Part shown: positions 1-6,323 of the stretch, in pieces
How the letters are laid out: the number at the start of each line of letters is the position of its first letter
Numbering within the stretch: position 1 is the stretch's first letter
DNA from: Candidatus Omnitrophota bacterium
GTDB lineage: Bacteria > Omnitrophota > Gorgyraeia > Tantalellales > Tantalellaceae
Length of the DNA stretch: 6,445 nucleotides
NCBI GenBank assembly: GCA_023142805.1
Contig: JAGLIU010000310.1
Span: 1-6,445, forward strand
Direction of reading: 5' to 3'
The notes under the pieces: generated by a model
Told to the model about the DNA's origin: nothing
The model's database searches: none
What the model saw: only the letters and a program-made list of their open reading frames with translations
Translations under genes and position numbers: made by a program

Positions 1-382
1 CAAACCTTACCTGATCGTTACCTTTTCCTGTACACCCATGAGCGATCGCGGTAGCTTTTTCGTTTTTAGCGAAATCGACCATATCAGCCGCGATAATAGG
101 ACGGGAAAGCGCCGTAGCCAGGTTATATTTTCCTTGATACAATGCCCCCGCCTTTAACGCGCGAAAAGCATAGTCGATAATAAATTTCTCTTTCAGGTCG
201 CCTACTTTACATTTAAGCGCCCCGATCTTAAGCGCGCGGTTTTTCGCTTTTTCATTATCGGATCCCTGCCCTACATCTCCCATATAACAAACAACTTCAT
301 ACCCCTTATCTATCAACCATTTTATCGCGACAGATGTATCTAAACCACCTGAATATGCCAATACTATTTTTTTCTTCGCCAT
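1..382 (-). CDS. argG: Argininosuccinate synthase, N-terminal 127 residues (3' end beyond window)
   Basis: This enzyme joins citrulline and aspartate, using ATP, to make argininosuccinate in the cytoplasm; it is the penultimate step of arginine synthesis. The reading frame starts at ATG 382 and stays open to the left edge, so only the N-terminal nucleotide-binding part is visible. It begins MAKKKIVLAYSGGLDTS; residues 9-17 are the AYSGGLDTS ATP-pyrophosphatase loop of the family. Further matches are DVGQG at about 36-40, the ALYQGKYNLATALSRP stretch at about 80-95, and HGCTGKGNDQVRF at 115-127, all hallmarks of ArgG. The start is supported by GAGGAG 5 nt upstream. It is the last gene seen in the arg operon, 72 nt after argF; argH may follow but is outside the window. 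A run of seven A at codons 3-6 does not disturb the frame. Identification is secure. Confidence 0.97.
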   Translation of the reverse strand, partial: MAKKKIVLAYSGGLDTSVAIKWLIDKGYEVVCYMGDVGQGSDNEKAKNRALKIGALKCKVGDLKEKFIIDYAFRALKAGALYQGKYNLATALSRPIIAADMVDFAKNEKATAIAHGCTGKGNDQVRF

Positions 383-387
383 TTTAT

Positions 388-393
388 CTCCTC
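388..393 (-). promoter_or_regulatory. Ribosome binding site of argG
   Basis: GAGGAG on the minus strand lies 5 nt before the argG ATG. It is one of the two strongest Shine-Dalgarno matches in the window, the other preceding argC. It gives argG independent initiation after the 72-nt gap from argF. Confidence 0.8.
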
Positions 394-410
394 AATTTTC
401 TCCTTATACC

Positions 411-427
411 GACTGTCCCTGACCCCC
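411..427 (-). other. Possible REP-like sequence in the argF-argG gap
   Basis: The minus strand reads GGGGGTCAGGGACAGTC, a G-rich run that stands out in an AT-rich gap. GGGGTCAG-type sequences are, from memory, common ends of REP elements linked to Y1 (RAYT) transposases in deltaproteobacteria and related genomes. There is only one copy here, no clear long hairpin and no transposase nearby. The rest of the gap (383-454) holds no convincing promoter or terminator. Confidence 0.2.
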
Positions 428-454
428 AAAAACAAAGCATCCTTTACCATAACA

Positions 455-1369
455 TTATTTTGCCAACATACGCAAAAGGATCGCTTTTTGCACATGCATC
501 CTATTTTCAGCCTGATCGTAAATTATAGAATTCTTGCCGTCTATAACATCCGTGACTTCTTCACCTCGATGTGCCGGTAAACAATGCATGATCATAGCAC
601 CCGAACCGGCGGACTTCATAAGTTCCTCATTAACTTGAAAAGCCCTAAAATCCTGAAGCCGTTTTTCTCTTTCTTCCTCTTGCCCCATACTTACCCACAC
701 ATCCGTATAAACTATATCACTTCCTTTAACAGCCTTATGTGGATCACCAAAAATTTCTATGCTCGCCTTTTTCTTTTTTGCTATTTTCTCAGCTTTATTT
801 AAAATATCTTTTTCGGGACGATATCCCTCGGGAACAGCCACTTTCATGTTAATACCAACCTTAGCGCACGCTAACAGTAACGAATTTAAAACATTATTAC
901 CATCACCCACATATGCTACAGTAACATTCTTGAATGTTTTTTTCTTTTCCAAGACGGTAAATATATCACTCAAAGCCTGACACGGATGCACAAGATCGGA
1001 AAGACCGTTTATTACCGGAACATCCGAATATTTTGCCAGATCCTTTACATCCTCATGTGAAAAAACACGCGCGACAATACCATCCACATAACGTGAGACC
1101 ACCCTCGCTACATCTTTGACAGGTTCCCTTGTCCCCATCTTTATTTCACGGGGACTCAAATACAGAACATATCCTCCCAAATGCACCATGGCCACTTCAA
1201 AAGATATACGCGTCCTATTGGACGGTTTCTGAAACAAAAGCGCTAAGGTCTTATCTTTAAACACTTTATTTTTTAATAACGGACGTTTCTTGAGTTTTTT
1301 CGCGAGCCTCAAAATATCCATTATTTCTTTCGCGTTCAGATCTTCTACCGTTATCAGATCTTTTTTCAT
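455..1369 (-). CDS. argF: Ornithine carbamoyltransferase
   Basis: The enzyme transfers the carbamoyl group of carbamoyl phosphate to ornithine, giving citrulline; it is cytoplasmic and normally trimeric. The protein is 304 residues, the usual length. The carbamoyl-phosphate loop is SNRTR at 50-54 (STRTR in many relatives), followed by HPCQAL at 128-133 with the carbamoyl-phosphate-binding His and Gln. The ornithine-binding DVWVSMGQE lies at 223-231 and the catalytic HCLP at 262-265. SMG together with HCLP points to ornithine rather than aspartate or N-acetylornithine as acceptor. The ATG at 1369 overlaps the argD stop as ATGA, with GGAG inside the last argD codons, so the two are probably translationally coupled. 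The protein ends LLRMLAK with TAA. Nothing is broken. The carbamoyl phosphate synthase genes are not in the window. Confidence 0.96.
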   Translation of the reverse strand: MKKDLITVEDLNAKEIMDILRLAKKLKKRPLLKNKVFKDKTLALLFQKPSNRTRISFEVAMVHLGGYVLYLSPREIKMGTREPVKDVARVVSRYVDGIVARVFSHEDVKDLAKYSDVPVINGLSDLVHPCQALSDIFTVLEKKKTFKNVTVAYVGDGNNVLNSLLLACAKVGINMKVAVPEGYRPEKDILNKAEKIAKKKKASIEIFGDPHKAVKGSDIVYTDVWVSMGQEEEREKRLQDFRAFQVNEELMKSAGSGAMIMHCLPAHRGEEVTDVIDGKNSIIYDQAENRMHVQKAILLRMLAK

Positions 1370-2541
1370 AATTTCTCCAATACTGTTGAAAGTTTACTAA
1401 TAGCTGTATCTATATTCTCTTTGCTAACCGTTATCGGAGGCATGATCCTAAGTATATTTTTTTGTGTACAGTTCAGCAATAGACCTTCTTTCACACATCC
1501 GGCTACTATTTCAGAAGCGTCTTCAATATCCAGTTTAACCCCGATCATAAGCCCCTTACCACACACCTTACCTATCATAGAATATTTTTTCTTCAACTCC
1601 TCGATCTTTAGAACAAGATATTCCCCCATACTATTCACATTCTCCAAAAGATCATCCTCTTCTATGGCTTCAAATACACCTAAAGCAGCGGCACAAATAA
1701 TGGGACTACCCCCAAAAGTTGACGCGTGAGTTCCCGGACCAAGAACATCTTTATGCTTTTCGTTTACGACTAACGCGCCTATAGGCATCCCTCCGCCTAA
1801 CGATTTCGCCAATGTCATAACATCCGGTTCTATATCATAATACTCAAACGCGAACATTTTTCCCGTTCGCCCCATACAGGTCTGAACTTCATCCACGATC
1901 AACAATATATCTTTTTCTTTGCATATACGGTTCAATTTTTTTATATATTCCGCGTCCGCGACATTTATTCCGCCTTCACCCTGTATGATCTCCAGCATAA
2001 CAGCTACTGTTTTATCTGTAACAGCACTTATGAAAGCATCAATATCGTTAAAAGGAACATGTTTAAATCCTTCCGGTAAAGGCGCAAATCCTTTTTTTAC
2101 TTTATCCTGTCCGGTAGCGGTAAGTGTGGCGAGTGTACGCCCGTGAAAGGATCTCTCCATCGTAATGATCTCATACCTGTCGGGACTACCGTATTTTCTC
2201 GCGAGCTTTATCGCCCCTTCATTCGCCTCAGCTCCGGAATTCGCGAAAAACACTTTTCCCTTGAATGAATATTTGATTATCTTTTCAGCCAATTCTCCCT
2301 GAAGCTCATTATAATAGTTGTTTGATACATGCAATATCTTCTCAAGTTGCTCAGAAACCCTTTTTATAACTTTCGGATGCCTGTGTCCCGTCCCGCTAAC
2401 GGCCCAACCCGGAAAAAAATCCAGATATTTCTTCCCTTCGGAATCTTCTACCCACACACCATCACCTTTAACCAAACACACATCCTGACGTGTATATGTC
2501 CCTAACACATATTTGTCATAAAGTTTTTTGATCTTATTCAT
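1366..2541 (-). CDS. argD: Acetylornithine aminotransferase (PLP-dependent)
   Basis: This class III, fold-type I aminotransferase converts N-acetylglutamate semialdehyde to N-acetylornithine with glutamate as amino donor. It has 391 residues, typical for ArgD. Visible landmarks are FFANSGAEANEGAIKLARK at 98-116 (phosphate-binding region of PLP), SFHGRT at 131-136, IVDEVQTCMGRTG at 215-227 with Asp217 for the pyridine nitrogen, and TLAKSLGGG at 243-251, where Lys246 is the expected Schiff-base lysine. HASTFGGSP at 272-280 follows. The start ATG at 2541 lies inside the end of argB (8-nt overlap), with GGAG 7 nt upstream within argB, and the stop overlaps argF by 4 nt. The operon context favours the arginine role; some ArgD enzymes also act as succinyldiaminopimelate aminotransferase, which sequence alone cannot exclude. 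Confidence 0.95.
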   Translation of the reverse strand: MNKIKKLYDKYVLGTYTRQDVCLVKGDGVWVEDSEGKKYLDFFPGWAVSGTGHRHPKVIKRVSEQLEKILHVSNNYYNELQGELAEKIIKYSFKGKVFFANSGAEANEGAIKLARKYGSPDRYEIITMERSFHGRTLATLTATGQDKVKKGFAPLPEGFKHVPFNDIDAFISAVTDKTVAVMLEIIQGEGGINVADAEYIKKLNRICKEKDILLIVDEVQTCMGRTGKMFAFEYYDIEPDVMTLAKSLGGGMPIGALVVNEKHKDVLGPGTHASTFGGSPIICAAALGVFEAIEEDDLLENVNSMGEYLVLKIEELKKKYSMIGKVCGKGLMIGVKLDIEDASEIVAGCVKEGLLLNCTQKNILRIMPPITVSKENIDTAISKLSTVLEKL

Positions 2542-3388
2542 GAACTATCTCCGTACCGATACCTTTATCAGTAAACATTTCCAAAAGAAGCGCATGTGGA
2601 AGGTTGGCGTTAACAATATGCGACTTGCGCACCCCACCCTTCAACGCGTGCAAACAAGCGTTCGTTTTAGGCATCATACCGCCCTTTATTATTCCGGCTT
2701 CGACAAATTGATCCGCTGTTTCCATCGTTAACGAATGAAACAACGATCCGGGTTCCTTTTCATTCTTCATTACACCCGTAACATTGGTTAACACAACAAA
2801 CTTCTCAGCGTTGAGAGCTATAGCTATATTAGAAGCGGCTTCATCCGCGTTTATATTGTATAATTTTCCGTCTTTACCTTTGCCTACGGGACAGATCACC
2901 GGAATTATGTTCGTATCTACAAGCCTGTGAAGTATTGTCGTATCTATAGAAGCGACACTTCCGACATAACCCAGATCCGGCCCTTCTTTTTTCGATGCCT
3001 GTATCATATTATTCTCTTTACCACTAAGACCAAAAGCTTCGCTTCCGAATTCTATGATCTCATTTACAAGCTCTTTATTTATTCCCATAAGCACTGAATC
3101 AACAACATCCATGGACTTTTCACACGTCACTCTCAACCCGTTAATAAATTTTGTTTCAATATTACGTTTCTTTAGCTGTTCGTTGATATTAGGACCGCCT
3201 CCATGCACCAGGATCGGTTTCATCCCGGCATATCGCATAAAAACAATGTCCTGCAAAACCATACTCCGCGCTTTTTTATCAAGCAAAGAACTTCCTCCAT
3301 ATTTTACAATAACAACTTTACCGTAAAACTTCTTTATATACGGCAACGCTTCTATCAATACTTCGCTTTTTTTTATCGCCTCTTCCAT
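2534..3388 (-). CDS. argB: N-acetylglutamate kinase, arginine-inhibitable type
   Basis: An amino-acid-kinase-family enzyme that phosphorylates N-acetylglutamate with ATP. It has 284 residues. VKYGG at 28-32 contains the phosphate-binding Lys29; VHGGGP at 61-66 is the glycine-rich loop; GLRVT at 84-88 and NINADEAA at 178-185 form the substrate site (Asp182 is the likely catalytic organiser); GGMMPK at 236-241 brings Lys241. About 25 residues precede the first strand (EEAIKKSEVLIEALPYIKKF), matching the extra N-terminal helix of hexameric, arginine-sensitive kinases. The C-terminal HALLLEMFTDKGIGTEIV at 265-282 fits their signature. The gene follows argJ by 67 nt and overlaps argD by 8 nt. Its Shine-Dalgarno is weak (GGGG about 8 nt upstream). 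An upstream ATG in another frame stops after two codons, so ATG 3388 is kept. Confidence 0.96.
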   Translation of the reverse strand: MEEAIKKSEVLIEALPYIKKFYGKVVIVKYGGSSLLDKKARSMVLQDIVFMRYAGMKPILVHGGGPNINEQLKKRNIETKFINGLRVTCEKSMDVVDSVLMGINKELVNEIIEFGSEAFGLSGKENNMIQASKKEGPDLGYVGSVASIDTTILHRLVDTNIIPVICPVGKGKDGKLYNINADEAASNIAIALNAEKFVVLTNVTGVMKNEKEPGSLFHSLTMETADQFVEAGIIKGGMMPKTNACLHALKGGVRKSHIVNANLPHALLLEMFTDKGIGTEIVHE

Positions 3389-3455
3389 TGTTTTACCCCA
3401 TTTATTATCACTTAAGATCCCTCACCACTTCGACCGGGCCAAGGAATATCAATCT

Positions 3456-4685
3456 CTACGTAGTATAGTACGAATTCAAAGTAATATATTTTTTAGATAT
3501 ATCACAAGAAAAAAATGACGCCTCCGCTTTTCCCGCGTTAAGAGAAACTTCTATCTTTACATCCTTTCCCTTAAACACAGATGACCTTTTTCGATTCTCA
3601 TGCGGCAAAGTTTTTCCGTTCTTAAAATAAACTACACCATCCAATATGATCTCAATCTTATCCGGATTAAAGTTTACTCCGCTTGCCCCGGCGGAAGACG
3701 CGACGCGTCCCCAATTTGGATCTCCACCTAAAACAGCACATTTCACCAAAAGTGAACTCGCGACGGCTTCGGCTATCTTTTTAGCATCGGCTTTAGTTTT
3801 CGCCTTTTTTACCTTCACTTCTACAAATTTATTTGCCCCTTCACCATCCAACACTATCATCTTAGCCAATTCATCAGATATCGAGTTCAGATTCTTTTTG
3901 AAATTTTCAAAATCTTTGCCTTTTTCTTTTATCATAACGTTCCCGGCCAAACCATTAGCTAAAAGCTGAACCGTATCGTTTGTACTCATATCCCCATCCA
4001 CCGATACCGAGTTGAAAGACTTCTCCGCGCTCTCGGACAAAGCAACCTTAAGCGCTTTTTTCGATATATTCGCGTCCGTAAGTATATAACATAACATCGT
4101 AGCCATATCCGGCTTTATCATCCCGGCACCTTTAGCTATACCCACCATTTTAATTTTCTTTCCTCCAATGGTAAATGTACGTTCCGATATTTTGGGGAAC
4201 CTATCCGTTGTCATTATCCCCTCAGCGGCATCTTGCGTTCCATCCGCGGATAATCCTTTGACGATCTCTTTCATCCCCTTAGTTATAGGACGCATATCCA
4301 TAAATTCACCGATTATTCCCGTAGAAGAAACTAATATCTCGTCCTTATGCACCCTTAATATCTTTGCCATTTCGACGGTCATTTTCTTCGCGTCCTCCAT
4401 GCCCCTTTTACCTGTCATACAATTCGCGTTGCCGGAATTTATCACTACTCCGCGTATCGGCTTATTTTTCTTGAGCTGTTTTATCGCAAGAATAACAGGT
4501 GCGGCTTTAACCACGTTTTTTGTAAAAATAGCGGCTATCTTACATGCCTTTTCAGAATAGAGAAGCACAAGATCTTTTCTCTTTCGCTTCACTCCACAAT
4601 GTATCCCGTTAGCGAAAAATCCTTTTGGCAATTTAAACTTTTTCATTTTCCCTTTTATTCCCTTTGTCTTCGCGAAAATCGTCAT
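3456..4685 (-). CDS. argJ: Glutamate N-acetyltransferase (ornithine acetyltransferase), self-cleaving
   Basis: ArgJ moves the acetyl group from N-acetylornithine to glutamate, recycling it; bifunctional members also use acetyl-CoA. With the start at 4685 the protein has 409 residues. SSTGIIG at 120-126 matches the oxyanion-hole region, MTTDRFPK at 158-165 the substrate region, and KGAGMIKPDMATML at 185-198 the autoproteolysis site, with cleavage expected before Thr196, the nucleophile of the beta chain. VDGDMSTNDT at 229-238, GDPNWGR at 321-327 and the C-terminal YITLNSYYTT are also typical. The start is uncertain: ATG 4685 has only a weak GTGGTG 5 nt upstream, while ATG 4646 (Met14, MKKFKLPKGF) would give 396 residues, close to short homologues such as that of Thermotoga, and is preceded by two GGG runs at poor spacing. 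It lies 21 nt after argC if the longer form is used. Confidence 0.95.
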   Translation of the reverse strand: MTIFAKTKGIKGKMKKFKLPKGFFANGIHCGVKRKRKDLVLLYSEKACKIAAIFTKNVVKAAPVILAIKQLKKNKPIRGVVINSGNANCMTGKRGMEDAKKMTVEMAKILRVHKDEILVSSTGIIGEFMDMRPITKGMKEIVKGLSADGTQDAAEGIMTTDRFPKISERTFTIGGKKIKMVGIAKGAGMIKPDMATMLCYILTDANISKKALKVALSESAEKSFNSVSVDGDMSTNDTVQLLANGLAGNVMIKEKGKDFENFKKNLNSISDELAKMIVLDGEGANKFVEVKVKKAKTKADAKKIAEAVASSLLVKCAVLGGDPNWGRVASSAGASGVNFNPDKIEIILDGVVYFKNGKTLPHENRKRSSVFKGKDVKIEVSLNAGKAEASFFSCDISKKYITLNSYYTT

Positions 4686-4706
4686 TACGACACCACATAC
4701 TCAATA

Positions 4707-5720
4707 CTAAATTAACCCCGAACATTCATCCAACCCGCACATAATATTCATGTTCTGAACGGCTTGTCCACTCGCTCCCTTTAAAAGATTATCTATAACC
4801 GAAACAATGATCAACATACCTCGGCTAACGGTTATTCCTATGTCACAAAAATTAGTGTAAGCAACATCTTTTACCTCCGGCAATTCCCCAAAAGGTTTCA
4901 CCCTGACAAACGGCTCATTTCTATACCATTTTTCATATAATGCGTATATATCTTTTCCAGAAGCAAGCCCTCTGTGCGGTACATATATGGTAGAAAGTAT
5001 CCCCCTCTTGATCGGTAATAAATGCGGAACAAAATGCACCTCAATATCCTTGCCCGCCACAGAAGTCAATATCTTATCCATCTCGGGTATATGCCGATGC
5101 TCGTTAGCTTTATAACACTTAAAGTTTTCCATAGATCCATCAGAGATAAGCTCCGTCGCGGATTTCCTGCCGGCACCGGTAATACCACTTTTAGAATCCA
5201 CTACAATATTGATCCCATTATCCGGTATTTCTTTAATAATCGGCAAAAGTCCTAAAATAACACTCGTCGGATAACACCCCGGATTGGATACTAGATCCGC
5301 GGTCTTTATCTTTTCTCTATTCAGCTCAGGAAGACCATAAACCGCGTTTTTCAGGTTCCCAACATCAACATGGTCAGCTTTATACCACTTTTTGTATACT
5401 TCCTCGGATAAACGATAATCTCCGCTTAGATCAATGACTTTTTTCCCGTTTTTCAAAAAATCCATAGCCATTGTCATTGATACTGTATGAGGTAACGCTA
5501 AAAAAACCAGATCACATTTAGCTAAAATCTCATCAACATCAAGAGGCTTATATATAAGATCCGCCTGCTTAAATTGTGGATAAAGTGTCGCTAAAGCCGT
5601 TTCTTTATCTACGGAACGAGCGGAAAGTGAACATATTTCAACTCCTTCATTCTTTAACAGAATTCCTATTAGCTCCTCTCCGGTATAACTAGTTACACCG
5701 ACTATTCCCACCTTGACCAT
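4707..5720 (-). CDS. argC: N-acetyl-gamma-glutamyl-phosphate reductase
   Basis: This enzyme reduces N-acetylglutamyl phosphate to the semialdehyde with NADPH, supplying ArgD. It has 337 residues, the length of type 1 ArgC. The Rossmann loop GIVGVTSYTGEEL lies at 5-17, the active site SNPGCYPT at 145-152 with the thioester-forming Cys149, SKSGITGAGR at 176-185, and NEHRHIPEM at about 206-214 carrying the catalytic histidine region. The C-terminus QAVQNMNIMCGLDE is typical of the family. The ATG at 5720 is fixed by GAGGAG 4 nt upstream, and no longer start is needed. It is the first gene of the arg operon, with its own promoter about 50 nt upstream, and is separated from rpsI by a terminator. 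The stop is TAG, 21 nt before the longer argJ start. Confidence 0.97.
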   Translation of the reverse strand: MVKVGIVGVTSYTGEELIGILLKNEGVEICSLSARSVDKETALATLYPQFKQADLIYKPLDVDEILAKCDLVFLALPHTVSMTMAMDFLKNGKKVIDLSGDYRLSEEVYKKWYKADHVDVGNLKNAVYGLPELNREKIKTADLVSNPGCYPTSVILGLLPIIKEIPDNGINIVVDSKSGITGAGRKSATELISDGSMENFKCYKANEHRHIPEMDKILTSVAGKDIEVHFVPHLLPIKRGILSTIYVPHRGLASGKDIYALYEKWYRNEPFVRVKPFGELPEVKDVAYTNFCDIGITVSRGMLIIVSVIDNLLKGASGQAVQNMNIMCGLDECSGLI

Positions 5721-5724
5721 ATTT

Positions 5725-5730
5725 CTCCTC
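5725..5730 (-). promoter_or_regulatory. Ribosome binding site of argC
   Basis: GAGGAG on the minus strand lies 4 nt before the argC ATG, within TAGAGGAGAAATATG. It resembles the argG site and fixes the argC start. Confidence 0.8.
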
Positions 5731-5752
5731 TACCTAAAACGAAACACTCCTT

Positions 5753-5764
5753 TATAATATTATA
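5753..5764. repeat. Perfect 12-bp AT palindrome in the argC leader
   Basis: TATAATATTATA reads the same on both strands. It sits at about +5 to +16 from the predicted argC transcription start, a position where a bound repressor could block initiation or early elongation. It lacks the TGAAT/ATTCA half-sites of the usual ArgR box, so an operator role is only inferred; AT-rich palindromes also occur by chance. Confidence 0.4.
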
Positions 5765-5774
5765 TAAGAGATTA

Positions 5775-5803
5775 AGTATAAATTAAACCTATAGGCATGT
5801 CAA
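5775..5803 (-). promoter_or_regulatory. Sigma-70-type promoter of the arg operon
   Basis: On the minus strand a perfect -35 TTGACA (5803-5798) is followed by a 17-nt spacer and a -10 TATACT (5780-5775, one mismatch from TATAAT). Transcription should start near 5768, giving a leader of about 48 nt before argC. The spacer contains the 8-bp palindrome CCTATAGG. The leader is too short for a T-box or a typical riboswitch. This is the best promoter match I noticed in the window and lies just after the rpsI terminator, so it most likely drives the whole arg operon. Confidence 0.85.
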
Positions 5804-5811
5804 CCTAAAAG

Positions 5812-5830
5812 CCCCCGTATGTCCCCCGTA
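5812..5830 (-). repeat. Two TACGGGGG direct repeats upstream of the argC promoter
   Basis: TACGGGGG occurs at 5830-5823 and again at 5819-5812, a period of 11 nt or about one helical turn. The pair covers roughly -44 to -62 from the predicted start site, directly upstream of the -35 box and on one face of the DNA. That is a typical place for an activator or repressor dimer. The G-rich content contrasts with the AT-rich surroundings. An alternative is a remnant of a G-rich dispersed repeat. Confidence 0.6.
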
Positions 5831-5857
5831 ACCTTCTCGGGAACATCCCTTACATAT

Positions 5858-5889
5858 AAAAAAAGACCACGCATAAAACGTGGTCTTTT
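5858..5889 (-). terminator. Rho-independent terminator after rpsI
   Basis: The minus strand has an 11-bp perfect stem, AAAAGACCACG (5889-5879) with CGTGGTCTTTT (5871-5861), around a 7-nt loop. Seven T in a row (5864-5858) end the structure. It lies 25 nt past the rpsI stop and separates the ribosomal operon from the arg promoter. The plus-strand side has a shorter T run (TTTTCT), so activity in that direction is possible but weaker, and no plus-strand gene needs it. Confidence 0.92.
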
Positions 5890-5914
5890 CTAATTATACA
5901 AATCCTATACGCTG

Positions 5915-6310
5915 TTAACGCTTTGAGAACTGGAAGTTCTTACGAGCACGTTTCTGACCGTATTTCTTCCTCTCTTTTGCTCTCGGATCGCGTGTTAAAA
6001 AACCGGCTTTTTTAATTATTAGCTTAAAACTTTCATCACTTTTTACAAGTGCCCTTGATATACCATGTCTGAGAGCTCCCGCTTGTCCGGTTTCTCCACC
6101 ACCCGTTAACGTAGCTACAACATCAAACTTTTTCAATGTATTTGTAATGTCCATAGGTCGTAAAACCCCGATTCTATGTGTTTCTCTCGGGAAATAATCC
6201 TCAAATTCTCTTTTATTGAGTTTTATCTTACCCGTGCCAGGTCTTAATCTGACTCTGGCAACCGACTCTTTACGTCTACCTACGGCCACATATTCTACTG
6301 TCTTTTCCAT
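5915..6310 (-). CDS. rpsI: 30S ribosomal protein S9
   Basis: S9 is a small-subunit protein whose C-terminal tail reaches the P-site tRNA. The protein has 131 residues, normal for bacteria. It begins with YVAVGRRKESVARVRL (residues 7-22) and contains the GGGETGQAGALRHGISRAL block at about 70-88. It ends DPRAKERKKYGQKRARKNFQFSKR, where the terminal QFSKR with the final Lys-Arg is diagnostic of S9. The start at 6310 is supported by GAGG 6 nt upstream within AGAAGAGG. It lies 13 nt after rplM, the usual bacterial pairing, and is followed by a strong terminator, so it closes that operon. Confidence 0.98.
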   Translation of the reverse strand: MEKTVEYVAVGRRKESVARVRLRPGTGKIKLNKREFEDYFPRETHRIGVLRPMDITNTLKKFDVVATLTGGGETGQAGALRHGISRALVKSDESFKLIIKKAGFLTRDPRAKERKKYGQKRARKNFQFSKR

Positions 6311-6323
6311 TTAATACCTCTTC

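Noticed and set aside
364..376. A7 run at the start of argG as a possible programmed frameshift site
   Set aside because: The argG frame is intact through the run to the window edge, and the shifted frame ends at once.
3389..3455. Internal promoter or terminator between argJ and argB
   Set aside because: GATAAT near 3410 resembles a -10 box, but no -35 match lies 16-18 nt upstream, and no stable stem followed by a T run is present.
3646..3969. 107-codon plus-strand open frame inside argJ, with similar ones at 1421-1729 in argD and 3054-3326 in argB
   Set aside because: All are antisense shadows of well-supported genes, with no family resemblance and no independent promoter seen.
4168..4560. 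130-codon open frame on the plus strand, antisense to argJ
   Set aside because: It lies wholly inside argJ, which has clear catalytic motifs. Its translation has no recognisable domain and reflects the complement of argJ codons.
5721..5768. T-box, riboswitch or attenuator in the argC leader
   Set aside because: The predicted leader is only about 48 nt, with no terminator hairpin, no T-box sequence and no Arg-rich leader peptide.
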